64,000 bases of DNA, from positions 1,178,001 through 1,242,000 of the forward strand of contig NZ_CP114606.1 of NCBI RefSeq assembly GCF_033558715.1, read 5' to 3'. Source of the DNA: Acinetobacter sp. YWS30-1. Lineage in GTDB: Bacteria; Pseudomonadota; Gammaproteobacteria; Pseudomonadales; Moraxellaceae. Made by a program: the position numbers and the translations under genes. Position 1 is the stretch's first letter, and the number at the start of each line of letters is the position of its first letter. The notes under the pieces are model-generated. The model made no database searches and was not told the DNA's origin. It saw nothing but the letters and a program-made list of their open reading frames with translations. Of the stretch, positions 7,810-16,117 are shown piece by piece.

Positions 7810-7893
7810 ATGCGACAAAATGACGCATTGGTTAGAGAATTAACTCTGTCTTTGAAACTTAAAAGGAAAGTTTTGAGGACCACGGCTTTATGA
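7810..7893 (+). CDS. Putative 27-residue peptide gene
   Basis: A short ORF starts at an ATG preceded by AGAAGGGA at good ribosome-binding-site spacing. It encodes a basic peptide (MRQNDALVRELTLSLKLKRK...) of 27 residues. It lies between the iteron array and the IS5-family element. I know no family for it; it is included because of the ribosome binding site. Confidence 0.3.
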   Translation: MRQNDALVRELTLSLKLKRKVLRTTAL

Positions 7894-8069
7894 TTTCTAA
7901 CTAAAGAGTGTCTACAAAATCGGTGGCTATTCAAGCGTATAGAAGTTGTGATTTACTTGATTATTTATCAAATGAGGCTGCTTCATTTTCTATTCAAGAG
8001 CAGTTGTATCAGGACTGCACTCGACTTGAAGAGGAGGTGGATAAAGTAAAATTAGAGATAGAAATATTA

Positions 8070-8927
8070 GGATCTGTTGACACTTACTGTTCATAATTAA
8101 CCCTATAACGGTAGCCATAAAAATATACAGGCTAAGGCAACAGAACTTTGATAATTTCTTTTGAGCTTGTCATATCGAGTAGCTATTCCTCTAAATTGCT
8201 TTAATCTACAAAACATATTTTCAACTAAATGCCTGATTTTATATAAATACCAGTCCATATGGTCATTGTTCGATTGGCTATTCGTTTTCTTTGGTATATT
8301 CGCTTTAGTCCCTGTTTTCCTGATCTGTTCACGCAGTGGTTCTGAATCATAGCCTTTATCTGCACATACCACTTTTGTCTCTTTTAAATCTAATGTTGAT
8401 ATTAAATCAGGTGCAACTTTAACATCATGTGTGGTTCCATCGGTAATCATGAAATCAATAGGATTGCCATGTGCATCAACAATCAAATGTATTTTTGAGG
8501 AGTTTCCTCCTGCACTTTTAGAAATAGATTGATTCGCTATGCCGGCAGAATGTTGATGAGCACGTACATGAGAGCCATCAATAAAAATCCACTCCATATC
8601 GGGGCATGAGGCTAGTAATTTGAATAATCTAAGTAACTTACCGCTGCTTGACCAACGATTAAAACGTTTGAAAATAGAGTTTGAATGACCAAAACAAGAA
8701 GGAATATCTCGCCACGGACAACCTGTCCTAATTCTATAGAGAATAGCTTCAATAAAATTGCGTAAATTTGAGTTGTGGTGAATGGATAAATTACGCAGAA
8801 TAACTTTCAACTTTTGCCAATGTTGATCTGTCAGCATGGTACGAGGCATAGCGAATAGTAAAATTGGGTTTGGCGATTTGATTTTACTACTTCGCTATTT
8901 TTTTAAGCTAAAAGTGTCAACACACCC
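8070..8927 (-). mobile_element. IS5-family (IS427-like) insertion sequence
   Basis: The element is 858 bp with imperfect terminal repeats (GGATCTGTTGACACTT at the left, GGGTGTGTTGACACTT read inward at the right). It has a TA target duplication (8068-8069 and 8928-8929), as expected for the IS427 group. It holds one transposase gene on the minus strand. Confidence 0.85.
8103..8849 (-). CDS. IS5-family transposase (DDE)
   Basis: This 248-residue transposase has an N-terminal DUF4096-like segment (LTDQHWQKLKVIL...YRIRTGCPWRDIPSCFG) and a DDE_Tnp_1 core (EWIFIDGSHVRAHQHSAG, KVVCADKGYDSEPLRE, and HLVENMFCRLKQFRGIATRYDKL with the catalytic E). Many IS427-group elements split this protein by a frameshift; here it is one uninterrupted frame, so the element may be active. 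Confidence 0.92.
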   Translation of the reverse strand: MPRTMLTDQHWQKLKVILRNLSIHHNSNLRNFIEAILYRIRTGCPWRDIPSCFGHSNSIFKRFNRWSSSGKLLRLFKLLASCPDMEWIFIDGSHVRAHQHSAGIANQSISKSAGGNSSKIHLIVDAHGNPIDFMITDGTTHDVKVAPDLISTLDLKETKVVCADKGYDSEPLREQIRKTGTKANIPKKTNSQSNNDHMDWYLYKIRHLVENMFCRLKQFRGIATRYDKLKRNYQSSVALACIFLWLPL

Positions 8928-9058
8928 TAATAAAGAGCATAGATTTATTTTTTGTGCGACATATAATGTCGCTAATGTGCTTATGATTGTAGATAAATAT
9001 TAGGTAATTGATTAATATTTAAAAGAAAAGAGAGTAAATATAATAAGAGGGTAAACGT

Positions 9059-9844
9059 ATTTCAAATCTAGATCAGGCATTAAAATTGGCATGTGAACGC
9101 CATGCAGGGCAAGTAGATAAGGCAGGACAGGATTATATTCAACATCCATTGCGCGTTATGGAAAATGTTCAACAGCCACATGCCAAGATCTGCGCTGTTC
9201 TCCACGATATTTTAGAAGATACACCAACGACAATAGATGAGCTCAAAGTCTTGGGATTTGAGCAAAAGATAATAGATGCGATTATTGCCGTGACTAAAGT
9301 AAATGGTGAAAATCGCTTCCAAGCGGTACAGCGTACTGTTAAAAATCCGATTGCTTGTGAAGTTAAGCTCGCTGATTTGAGCGACAATATGGATTTATCT
9401 CGACTCCCAAAAATATCTGCCAAAGATTTGATACGCTATAAACAATATCAAAAGGTCCAAGAAATACTAAAAGAGGCTTATGCAATTCATCAGCATGTAA
9501 AAGCTTTAGATCTGGATACTGAATATCCAGAGTTTGAATATGGAAGTATGCGATTTAATTTTCAATATTTACTTAATGCACTATTTGATCAATTGCATCC
9601 GCTAGGAGGGAACCAAATTGATAGACCCCAGGAATGGTGGATTTTATTTGAAGATGCTAGTGAATATTTTGCTTACTGTAAGCGTAAAAAATTAAGACCT
9701 TCTCCAAAACACTTTATCCAATTATTTAATACGACTGATCGTGATTTTTTCGGCAGTTCATTTCAAACCTTAGCGGATCAAGATGTTTTGATGGATGTCT
9801 ACAATAATGTTCTTAGTCATCATTTTACGAAGGATATCGCATGA
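9059..9844 (+). CDS. RSH-like HD-domain hydrolase with C-terminal extension
   Basis: The first half is an HD phosphohydrolase domain of the SpoT/MESH1 type: LACERHAGQVDKAGQDYIQHPLRVM, the metal-binding ICAVLHDILEDT, then VKLADLSDNMDLSRL. Relatives hydrolyse (p)ppGpp or related nucleotides. The remaining ~110 residues (from about EFEYGSMRFNF) are unfamiliar. There is no ATG. The best ribosome binding site (AAGAGGG) lies just upstream of an ATT at 9059, giving ISNLDQALKLACERH, which completes the usual HD helix 1; a TTG at 9086 is the alternative. Its stop overlaps the next ATG (ATGA), so it heads an operon leading to mcrBC. Confidence 0.75.
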   Translation: MSNLDQALKLACERHAGQVDKAGQDYIQHPLRVMENVQQPHAKICAVLHDILEDTPTTIDELKVLGFEQKIIDAIIAVTKVNGENRFQAVQRTVKNPIACEVKLADLSDNMDLSRLPKISAKDLIRYKQYQKVQEILKEAYAIHQHVKALDLDTEYPEFEYGSMRFNFQYLLNALFDQLHPLGGNQIDRPQEWWILFEDASEYFAYCKRKKLRPSPKHFIQLFNTTDRDFFGSSFQTLADQDVLMDVYNNVLSHHFTKDIA

Positions 9845-10242
9845 TTTTGAAAGAAGACTTGATGATTGATGGATTACACTACGTATTAAAGTTTGATCAT
9901 TATAGTTTTTCCTTCTCATTGAATAACCCACCACGCGCCAAAGTCCAAATCAATTATCGTAGACATCCAGAATTAGCCTTATTTAGAGATGACCCCATAT
10001 ATGAAGATCTCAACTTGAAGTTACCAGCCTTGAAAGTTTTTAATGCGATTAGTCAGAGAGTTGAAGAACTTATTTATAAGCATAGGATTCATTATTGGTC
10101 TTTTAGTGCCACTTCAACTAAAAAAGCCAATGTTTATGAAAAACTTTTAAAGCGATGGATGAGTCGTAACACCATGGTCTTTAAATATGATCGTGTGGGA
10201 AATGATTTTTATGTATATGTAGAGAACAATTTTAATGAGTAA
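9841..10242 (+). CDS. Hypothetical protein, coupled to the HD hydrolase
   Basis: This 133-residue protein has an ATG that overlaps the TGA of the upstream HD gene by four bases, indicating translational coupling. The sequence is beta-rich and aromatic (LHYVLKFDHYSFSFSLNN, IHYWSFSATSTKKANVYEKLLKRWM, NDFYVYVENNFNE) with no motif I recognise. A cytosolic location is likely, as there is no signal peptide or membrane segment. Its tight link to the HD hydrolase suggests the two proteins work together. Confidence 0.65.
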   Translation: MILKEDLMIDGLHYVLKFDHYSFSFSLNNPPRAKVQINYRRHPELALFRDDPIYEDLNLKLPALKVFNAISQRVEELIYKHRIHYWSFSATSTKKANVYEKLLKRWMSRNTMVFKYDRVGNDFYVYVENNFNE

Positions 10243-10376
10243 TATTGCCATAATATAAAGAATCTAATGCGGATATTGATTAAAAGTTCTTGAAGATCTA
10301 GAAAGCTTAAAACTGAAATGTGTTAAATATAGTAAGTGTATTTTTGTCGTATATACAAAAAAATGAGGGGAGTTAA

Positions 10377-10856
10377 GTGTTAAACACGGCGCAAAACAAT
10401 AGAGCTTTGAAAGATTATTTATACAACTTACAGATTGATATTTACGACACTGAAGGACTTCCACAATCGTTTCACAATACGGTAAAAGCCAATATCACAT
10501 TCACTAAAAAACTAAATGACTTTAAACAGCTGATTGATTGTTTAAGTGGAGACCGTTGCTTTAAACCTTGGGTATGGGAAACAGAGGAAGTGTTGGAACA
10601 GTCTGAACGATATATACGTGATTTTGCATATCAAGACATAGCGGTACAGCAATTTATCCAAGCGCATCAAGATTTAGCAATTAGAATTTTAGAGCTAGCT
10701 GGTCGTATATACGAAGGACATTGGGCTCATGGGGTGTCAAAAGAAACAGACCAGCAATTTTATGACCTGACAGAGTTTTGTAGACGTATATGGTTAAAAG
10801 AAAGTAAAGCTTGGGTAGCATTGGCTAGAGCATGGCGTAAGAGAAACCAAAAGTAA
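10377..10856 (+). CDS. Hypothetical protein upstream of mcrB
   Basis: This 159-residue protein starts at a GTG (10377) preceded by GAGGGGAG, a strong ribosome binding site. It is predicted mostly helical (KLNDFKQLIDCLSGDRCFKPWVWETEEVLEQSERYIRDFAYQDIAVQQFIQ...) with a basic C-terminus (KAWVALARAWRKRNQK). No family is recognised. It lies 49 bases before mcrB on the same strand and 134 bases after the previous gene, so it is probably part of the same unit as McrBC and may be an accessory subunit. Confidence 0.65.
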   Translation: MLNTAQNNRALKDYLYNLQIDIYDTEGLPQSFHNTVKANITFTKKLNDFKQLIDCLSGDRCFKPWVWETEEVLEQSERYIRDFAYQDIAVQQFIQAHQDLAIRILELAGRIYEGHWAHGVSKETDQQFYDLTEFCRRIWLKESKAWVALARAWRKRNQK

Positions 10857-10905
10857 GTAGCTATTAAGATTTAAAACAGTAGATTTTGAAAGATTGGGGT
10901 AAAGA

Positions 10906-11420
10906 GTGTCAGTAGAGCAACACCAACAATTATTATGGAATCAGTTCTTAGAGGCTTGGCCACTTGGGCGACTGAGAAATATGACCATCGAGGAATACTC
11001 CCAGGCTGGAGATAAAGAAAATTTTACATATTGCCTAGAACGGGAAACCAAACCAATAGCAAATATTTTAGGTGGCTCAGCATTTAAGTTCGGTATATTT
11101 CACCGCAGTGCTACGGAAGAAAAACTCGATGGAAAAGGCAAGATATATCAAGATGGATATGCTTGGTTAGAAAAATATGGTGCGACCAAAGAACAAGCAT
11201 TTGCAGAAATTAAAAGACGAATAATTGAAACAATTGAAAATGCACAAACAGGGAATTTAGAAGCTATTGATGCTTTGGATTTTTCACCTGTAGTGAAATG
11301 GAAAATAGCCTTTTTATATCAAAATCAGACACAGCCGAAAATCATCTCTATTTTTTCAAAGACGATGCTGGACTTTCTGACAAAGGATAAAAAGTTAAAT
11401 TATGCTCAGACTTATCAATA
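10906..11420 (+). pseudogene. mcrB: mcrB, 5' part (cut by the tet(M) transposon)
   Basis: This is the first 171 codons of the McrB-type GTPase gene, starting at a GTG (10906) after GGGG. It encodes an N-terminal domain (LLWNQFLEAWPLGRLRNMTIEEYSQAGDKENF...KWKIAFLYQNQ) that recurs later in the same native protein. At 11420 the frame runs into the transposon. The 3' part resumes at 16160 after one copy of the ATA duplication is removed, restoring TYQ-YLIRQQG in frame and a native protein of 962 residues. As it stands the gene is disrupted, so McrBC restriction is probably lost. Confidence 0.85.
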
Positions 11421-11470
11421 TGAACCGTACCGGGTTTGTCGGAGAGTCAATATTCTGAGAGACTATCCCG

Positions 11471-11788
11471 ATGACAAAATTAAAATATACCCCTGAAATC
11501 AGAGAAAGAGCGGTTCAATTATTGATTGAATCTGAAAAAGATTATCCATCGAATTGGGCTGCGATCACCGCTATTGCTCCCAAGATAGGTTGTACTCCTG
11601 AAACACTACGTGTTTGGTATCAAAAATATTTAGATAAACAAAATCCAGTTAAAGTACAGCAGCTTTCAGACCAAGAACGTATCAAACAACTCGAACGCGA
11701 AAATAAAGAACTGCAACGCGCCAATGAAATTCTACGTAAAGCAGCCGCTTTTTTCGCCCAGGCGGAGCTCGACCGCCCACACAAATAA
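11471..11788 (+). CDS. IS3-family transposase OrfA (HTH_Tnp_1), copy 2
   Basis: This 105-residue protein has an N-terminal HTH and a C-terminal coiled coil, identical to the product at 1570-1887. The slippery heptamer T-TTT-TTC lies at 11749-11755 in the correct frame for a -1 shift and is followed by a GGCGG...CCGCC hairpin. The -1 frame is open from there into orfB, so an OrfAB fusion is expected. Confidence 0.93.
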   Translation: MTKLKYTPEIRERAVQLLIESEKDYPSNWAAITAIAPKIGCTPETLRVWYQKYLDKQNPVKVQQLSDQERIKQLERENKELQRANEILRKAAAFFAQAELDRPHK

Positions 11789-12690
11789 TGGTGGATTTTA
11801 TCCATAATAATAAAGAGCTGTACGGAGTCGAGGCGATTTGTAGAATTTTACCGATCGCACCTTCAACCTATTACCGGACTCTAGATCTCTGCGAAAATCC
11901 AGAACATCGAGCAAAGCGAGATTTACATGACTTGCATCATGCTGAGGAGATTAAACGAATTTGGAAAGAAAGTTCAGGTCGATACGGTGTGCGTAAGGTC
12001 TGGCAACAACTGAAACGTGAAGGCTATGTGATTGCACGTTGTACAGTTGCTCGATTGATGCAGAAGCTAGGTATACAAGGTGTTTGGCGCGGTAAGAATA
12101 AACAAACTACCCGTAGCCGGGATGACCAAAAACGGGCAGATGATTTAGTGAAACGTAATTTTAGTGCTGATCATCCAAACCAACTATGGGTCGGTGACTT
12201 TACGTATATTCAAACTCATTCAGGCTGGGTCTATACCGCCTTTATTATTGATGTGTTTTCACGAGCAATTGTTGGATGGAAAGTATCTACACGGATGAAT
12301 ACAGATATGGTGCTCGATGCATTGGAGCAAGCATTGCATGATCGCGGCATGCCAAAGAATGTGATTCATCATTCCGACAGAGGTGTGCAATATCTTTCCA
12401 TTCGCTATACCAATCGTTTAGAAGCAGCAAATTTACGAGCATCAGTCGGTACGACTGGTGATTCATACGATAATGCTTTGGCTGAAACGGTGAATGGCTT
12501 ATACAAAACAGAGGTAATTGAATATCTAAAAGCAGATTGGCAAGGTTTAGCAGATGTACAACTTGCGACACTAAACTGGGTAGATTGGTTCAATAAAAAG
12601 CGTGTACACAGTGCACTGGGTTATGTATCGCCTTTTGAGTTTGAAGCAATGTACTATGATAAGATTAACCCGTTAGGTCAGGTGGCCTAA
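11788..12690 (+). CDS. IS3-family transposase OrfB, copy 2
   Basis: This 300-residue DDE transposase is identical to the product at 668-1570. The acidic catalytic residues are visible in GDFTY, HHSDRG and NALAETVNG. Its ATG overlaps the orfA stop (TAATG). It is intact and is the likely transposase source for moving the composite element, because the other arm's orfB is frameshifted. Confidence 0.95.
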   Translation: MVDFIHNNKELYGVEAICRILPIAPSTYYRTLDLCENPEHRAKRDLHDLHHAEEIKRIWKESSGRYGVRKVWQQLKREGYVIARCTVARLMQKLGIQGVWRGKNKQTTRSRDDQKRADDLVKRNFSADHPNQLWVGDFTYIQTHSGWVYTAFIIDVFSRAIVGWKVSTRMNTDMVLDALEQALHDRGMPKNVIHHSDRGVQYLSIRYTNRLEAANLRASVGTTGDSYDNALAETVNGLYKTEVIEYLKADWQGLADVQLATLNWVDWFNKKRVHSALGYVSPFEFEAMYYDKINPLGQVA

Positions 12691-12729
12691 CTTAAATAAA
12701 AAAGTCTCCGACAAACCCGGTACGGTTCA

Positions 12730-14649
12730 CTAAGTTATTTTATTGAACATATATCGTACTTTATCTATCCGACTATTTGGACGACGGGGCTGGCAAACAG
12801 GTTCACCGGTAGTAACATGGTACCCTTTTAACTCTGTTAAACAAACACTACGTCCATTTGTAAAGAAAGTTAAATCACTACGATATTCTTGAATACACCG
12901 AGCAGGGATTTCTCCACTAAGAATGACCTCATTATTTTTCAATTGAGTGTCTACGATGTTCGCACAATATTTAGGAGCATCGTTGTATGCTCGTGAAAGA
13001 TATTCCTGTGGCGCATAAATTTTAAAACTAAGATATGGCTCTAACAATTCTGTTCCAGCTTTTTTTAAGACTTGTTCCAATACAATAGGAGCAAGCATCC
13101 GAAAATCTGCTGGGGTACTAACAGGGCTATAGTATAAGCCATACTTAAAACAGATTTTACAATCCGTCACATTCCAACCATATAATCCTTGTTCGCAACC
13201 ATAGCGTATCCCTTCCATAACTGCATTTTGAAATGATTGATTTAAGTATCCAAGAGAAACCGAGCTCTCATACTGCATTCCACTTCCCAACGGAAGCGGT
13301 GATACAGATAAACCAATGGAAGCCCAGAAAGGATTTGGCGGCACTTCGATGTGAATGGTATATTCTGCATTTTTTAACGGTCTCTCCATATAAATGACTG
13401 TAGGCTCTTTTAGTTCTATCTCCACATGATACTTTTCTTGCAACAGTGCACTAATCACTTCCATTTGTACTTTCCCTAAGAAAGAAAGTATAATTTCATG
13501 TGTCGTAGAATCCACGTAATATCGTAGAAGCGGATCACTATCTGAGATTTCCAAAAGGGCATCAAGCAACATTTCTCTCTGTTCAGGTTTACTCGGTTCA
13601 ACAGTTGTTTGTAGTAGAGGGTGCGGATTTTCAATCTTTTTTCTCTGTGGCAATAGTTTTGTATCTCCAAGAACACTATTTAACTTCAAAAACTCATTTT
13701 GCAAAATAACAATTTCTCCAGAATAAGCTCTATCAATCTTACATAATTCACCATTTATTGAAGTATACATTTCTGTAACTTTTATTTTTTCTTTTTCTGA
13801 TACTCTAACCGAATCTCGTAAATGTAGTACTCCACTATAAAGGCGTATATATGCAAGACGTTGTCTTTTTTTTGTATATTCAATTTTGAAAACATTTCCG
13901 CAAAGTTCAGACGGACCTCGATGTGTTGATGAATAAAATTTATTCGTAATCACTTCTATAAGGTTATCAATCCCTATATTGTTTTTTGCACTTCCGTGAT
14001 AAACAGGGAACAGGGAACAATTATGAAATCTTATGCTTTCCTCTTGTTCGAGTTCCAATGCTTCTAATGATTTACCGGACATATATTTCTCTAAAAGGTC
14101 ATCGTTTCCCTCTATTACCGTATCCCATTGTTCAGATTCGGTAAAGTTCGTCACACACATATTAGGATACAGTTCTACCTTCTGTTTGATTACAATTTCG
14201 GCAGAAAGTTTCTCTTTAATATCCTGATAAACCGTTGATAAATCAATTCCATTTTGGTCAATCTTATTGATAAAAAAGATTGTGGGAATCCCCATTTTCC
14301 TAAGTGCATGAAATAATATACGAGTTTGTGCTTGTACGCCATCTTTTGCAGAAATCAGTAGAATTGCCCCATCTAAAACTGATAATGAACGATATACTTC
14401 TGCTAAGAAATCCATATGTCCTGGCGTGTCTATGATGTTCACCTTCGTATTTTCCCACTGAAAAGAGGTTATTCCTGTCTGAATTGTAATTCCTCTCTGA
14501 CGTTCTAAAAGCGTATTATCCGTCCTCGTTGTACCTTTGTCCACGCTTCCTAATTCTGTAATCGCTCCACTGTTATATAATAAGCTTTCTGTTAAGGTAG
14601 TTTTTCCTGCATCAACATGAGCTAAAACTCCAATATTAATAATTTTCAT
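12730..14649 (-). CDS. tet(M): Tetracycline-resistance ribosomal protection protein Tet(M)
   Basis: This 639-residue protein is a translation-factor GTPase related to EF-G that releases tetracycline from the ribosome. The G motifs are clear: G1 [10 protein letters not shown]3 DTPGH, G4 NKID. The N-terminus ([15 protein letters not shown]) and C-terminus ([13 protein letters not shown]) match Tet(M) of Tn916-type elements as I know it. The start is the ATG at 14649, eight bases after GGAGG; an in-frame ATG at 14664 would put that GGAGG inside the coding region and is rejected. The TAG stop abuts the IS end with no downstream sequence. The gene looks intact, and its Gram-positive origin contrasts with the host. 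Confidence 0.97.
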   Translation of the reverse strand: MKIINIGVLAHVDAGKTTLTESLLYNSGAITELGSVDKGTTRTDNTLLERQRGITIQTGITSFQWENTKVNIIDTPGHMDFLAEVYRSLSVLDGAILLISAKDGVQAQTRILFHALRKMGIPTIFFINKIDQNGIDLSTVYQDIKEKLSAEIVIKQKVELYPNMCVTNFTESEQWDTVIEGNDDLLEKYMSGKSLEALELEQEESIRFHNCSLFPVYHGSAKNNIGIDNLIEVITNKFYSSTHRGPSELCGNVFKIEYTKKRQRLAYIRLYSGVLHLRDSVRVSEKEKIKVTEMYTSINGELCKIDRAYSGEIVILQNEFLKLNSVLGDTKLLPQRKKIENPHPLLQTTVEPSKPEQREMLLDALLEISDSDPLLRYYVDSTTHEIILSFLGKVQMEVISALLQEKYHVEIELKEPTVIYMERPLKNAEYTIHIEVPPNPFWASIGLSVSPLPLGSGMQYESSVSLGYLNQSFQNAVMEGIRYGCEQGLYGWNVTDCKICFKYGLYYSPVSTPADFRMLAPIVLEQVLKKAGTELLEPYLSFKIYAPQEYLSRAYNDAPKYCANIVDTQLKNNEVILSGEIPARCIQEYRSDLTFFTNGRSVCLTELKGYHVTTGEPVCQPRRPNSRIDKVRYMFNKIT

Positions 14650-14664
14650 GTGATTTTCCTCCAT

Positions 14665-14751
14665 TCAAAAACCCAAAAGGGCATAAAAATCCCAGTGATA
14701 AATACTTTTATCACTGGGATTTTTATGCATAACCATAGGTATACAAAGCAT
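14665..14751 (-). CDS. tet(M) leader peptide (orf12-like)
   Basis: This 28-residue leader peptide (MLCIPMVMHKNPSDKSIYHW...) ends with TGA immediately before the tet(M) ribosome binding site. It overlaps the attenuator hairpin, as in Tn916, where ribosome movement through the leader is thought to control read-through into tet(M). It is translated from the ATG at 14751. Confidence 0.8.
   Translation of the reverse strand: MLCIPMVMHKNPSDKSIYHWDFYALLGF
14682..14727 (-). promoter_or_regulatory. tet(M) transcription attenuator hairpin
   Basis: A perfect 21-bp inverted repeat (left arm 14682-14702, right arm 14707-14727, core ATCCCAGTGAT) has a 4-base loop and a U-rich 3' side on the minus strand. 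It lies inside the leader-peptide ORF. In Tn916-type elements the equivalent structure stops transcription unless tetracycline stalls translation. Confidence 0.85.
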
Positions 14752-14781
14752 ACAGATATTCTCTGGATACTTTAGAATCAC

Positions 14782-14811
14782 ATGATAAAGGTATTCTTAA
14801 ACTGGGTACAA
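14782..14811 (-). promoter_or_regulatory. Candidate tet(M) promoter
   Basis: On the minus strand TTGTAC (14806-14811) and TATCAT (14782-14787) are spaced by 18 bases, upstream of the leader peptide. This retained Tn916-like upstream segment ends at 14846, where the right-hand IS begins, so the gene kept its own promoter and attenuator but nothing further upstream. Confidence 0.5.
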
Positions 14812-14896
14812 AAAACTAAGCCCTCCTAAAAAAGGACATCTAATTATGAACCGTCCCGGGATTGTCGGAGACCTAAAACTCTGAGACAATACCCTT

Positions 14897-15214
14897 ATGA
14901 AAAGCAAACAATACCCAACAGAAGTTAAGAAAAGAGCCGTCGAATTACTGATTGAATCACAAAAAGATTATCCCTCATTATGGGCGGCTATCCAAGCCAT
15001 CGCCCCCAAATTTGGCTGCACACCCGAAACCCTACGCTCATGGCATCAAAAGCACCTAGCTAAGCAAAATCCTGTGACCGTTAGCACTGAAAGCCAAGCG
15101 GCTCGTATCGCTGAGCTTGAGCGAGAAATCAGAGAACTCAAACAAGCGAACGAAATTATTCGAAAGGCAGCCGCTTTTTTCGCCCAGGCGGAGCTCGGCC
15201 GCCCACACAAGTGA
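14897..15214 (+). CDS. IS3-family transposase OrfA, second IS type
   Basis: This 105-residue HTH_Tnp_1 protein (YPTEVKKRAVELLIESQKDYP...GCTPETLRSWHQKH) has a coiled-coil tail (ARIAELEREIRELKQANEIIRKAAAFF). It aligns along its whole length with the OrfA of the other IS. The frameshift heptamer TTTTTTC (15175-15181) and the following GC-rich hairpin are conserved. Confidence 0.9.
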   Translation: MKSKQYPTEVKKRAVELLIESQKDYPSLWAAIQAIAPKFGCTPETLRSWHQKHLAKQNPVTVSTESQAARIAELEREIRELKQANEIIRKAAAFFAQAELGRPHK

Positions 15215-16117
15215 TGGTCAAATTCATTGATGATGAAAAAGAAAAATATGGGGTCGAGCCGATTTGTAGAATACTGCCAATTGCCCCATCTAGCTACTAT
15301 CGCGTCAAAGCTGAACAGGAAAACCCAGAGAAGCAAAGTCGACGCAAACAAAGCGACAAACACCTCATGGCACAAATCAAACAGATTTGGCAAGACAGTG
15401 GCTGTCGTTACGGCATTCGTAAAGTCTGGCACAAGCTTAAGCAAGATGGCATGCCAAAGCTTGGTCGCTGTACCGTTACGCCTTATGAAACAGCTAGGTA
15501 TTCAAGGCGTATGGCGAGGCAAAGGCAAAATCACCACCAAACAGCGACCAGGACAACAAAGTCCCGATGATTTGGTCAAACGCAACTTTACTGCAGATAG
15601 CCCAAACAAGCTGTGGGTGGCTGACTTTACCTATATCAAGACCAAAACAGGCTGGGTCTATACCGCCTTTGTCACCGACGTATTCAAGCGAGTTATTGTG
15701 GGTTGGAAAGTATCGAATCATATGGACACTCAGCTAGTTCTAGATGCCCTAAATCAAGCATTAGACGCTAGAGGCAGACCAAGCGGAGTAATTCATCATT
15801 CTGATAAAGGTAGTCAGTATCTATCGATTAAGTACGGTGAACGGCTTAAACAATCGGGGCTTGCCGCATCAGTCGGCACGACAGGTGACTCTTATGATAA
15901 TGCCCTAGCTGAAAGTGTGAATGGGCTATATAAAGCGGAGGTGATTGATTATTTGAAACAGGAATGGGATGGCGTAAATGATGTTGCGCTAGCAACCCTT
16001 GATTGGGTACACTGGTACAACCATGAACGATTGCATTCTACCAATGGATATGTATCGCCTGTTGATGCGGAAAATATCTACTATTGTTCATTAATTCCGT
16101 CAGGCTATGCTGCCTGA
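15214..16117 (+). pseudogene. IS3-family OrfB, frameshifted
   Basis: The first part reads MVKFIDDEKEKYGVEPICRILPIAPSSYY... to CTVT. The frame is then lost near 15479, where the expected ACGCGCCTTATG is ACGCCTTATG, a 2-base loss. The rest (LMKQLGIQGVWRGKGK...DFTYIKTK...HHSDKGSQY...NALAESVNGLYK...) is open in the other frame to the TGA at 16115-16117. With the DDE core split, this element should not move by its own transposase. A sequencing error is the alternative explanation. Confidence 0.85.

Larger units (their letters stand above)
7908..8986 (+). pseudogene. Small coiled-coil protein gene interrupted by an IS5-family element
   Basis: From a GTG at 7908 the frame encodes about 54 residues (STKSVAIQAYRSCDLLDYLSN..., then a coiled coil LYQDCTRLEEEVDKVKLEIEIL) before meeting the IS at 8070. 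Removing the IS and one TA duplication joins it in frame to IKSIDLFFVRHIMSL and a TGA at 8984-8986, giving about 72 residues. The function is unknown and the gene call is tentative; the IS insertion site is clear. Confidence 0.35.
11421..12729 (+). mobile_element. IS3-family element (IS51-like), copy 2; left arm of the tet(M) transposon
   Basis: Same length (1,309 bp), ends and encoded proteins as the copy at 629-1937, in the opposite orientation. Its right end touches the tet(M) stop codon directly. It has no target duplication of its own (ATA left, CTA right), as expected for an arm of a composite element. Confidence 0.95.

Noticed and set aside
11421..12729. Left IS as an independent insertion next to tet(M)
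   Set aside because: Its immediate flanks (ATA and CTA) do not match each other, whereas ATA matches the far side of the right IS.
14650..14664. tet(M) start at 14664 giving 644 residues
   Set aside because: That start places the GGAGG ribosome binding site within the coding region; the 639-residue form from 14649 is the known Tet(M) length.
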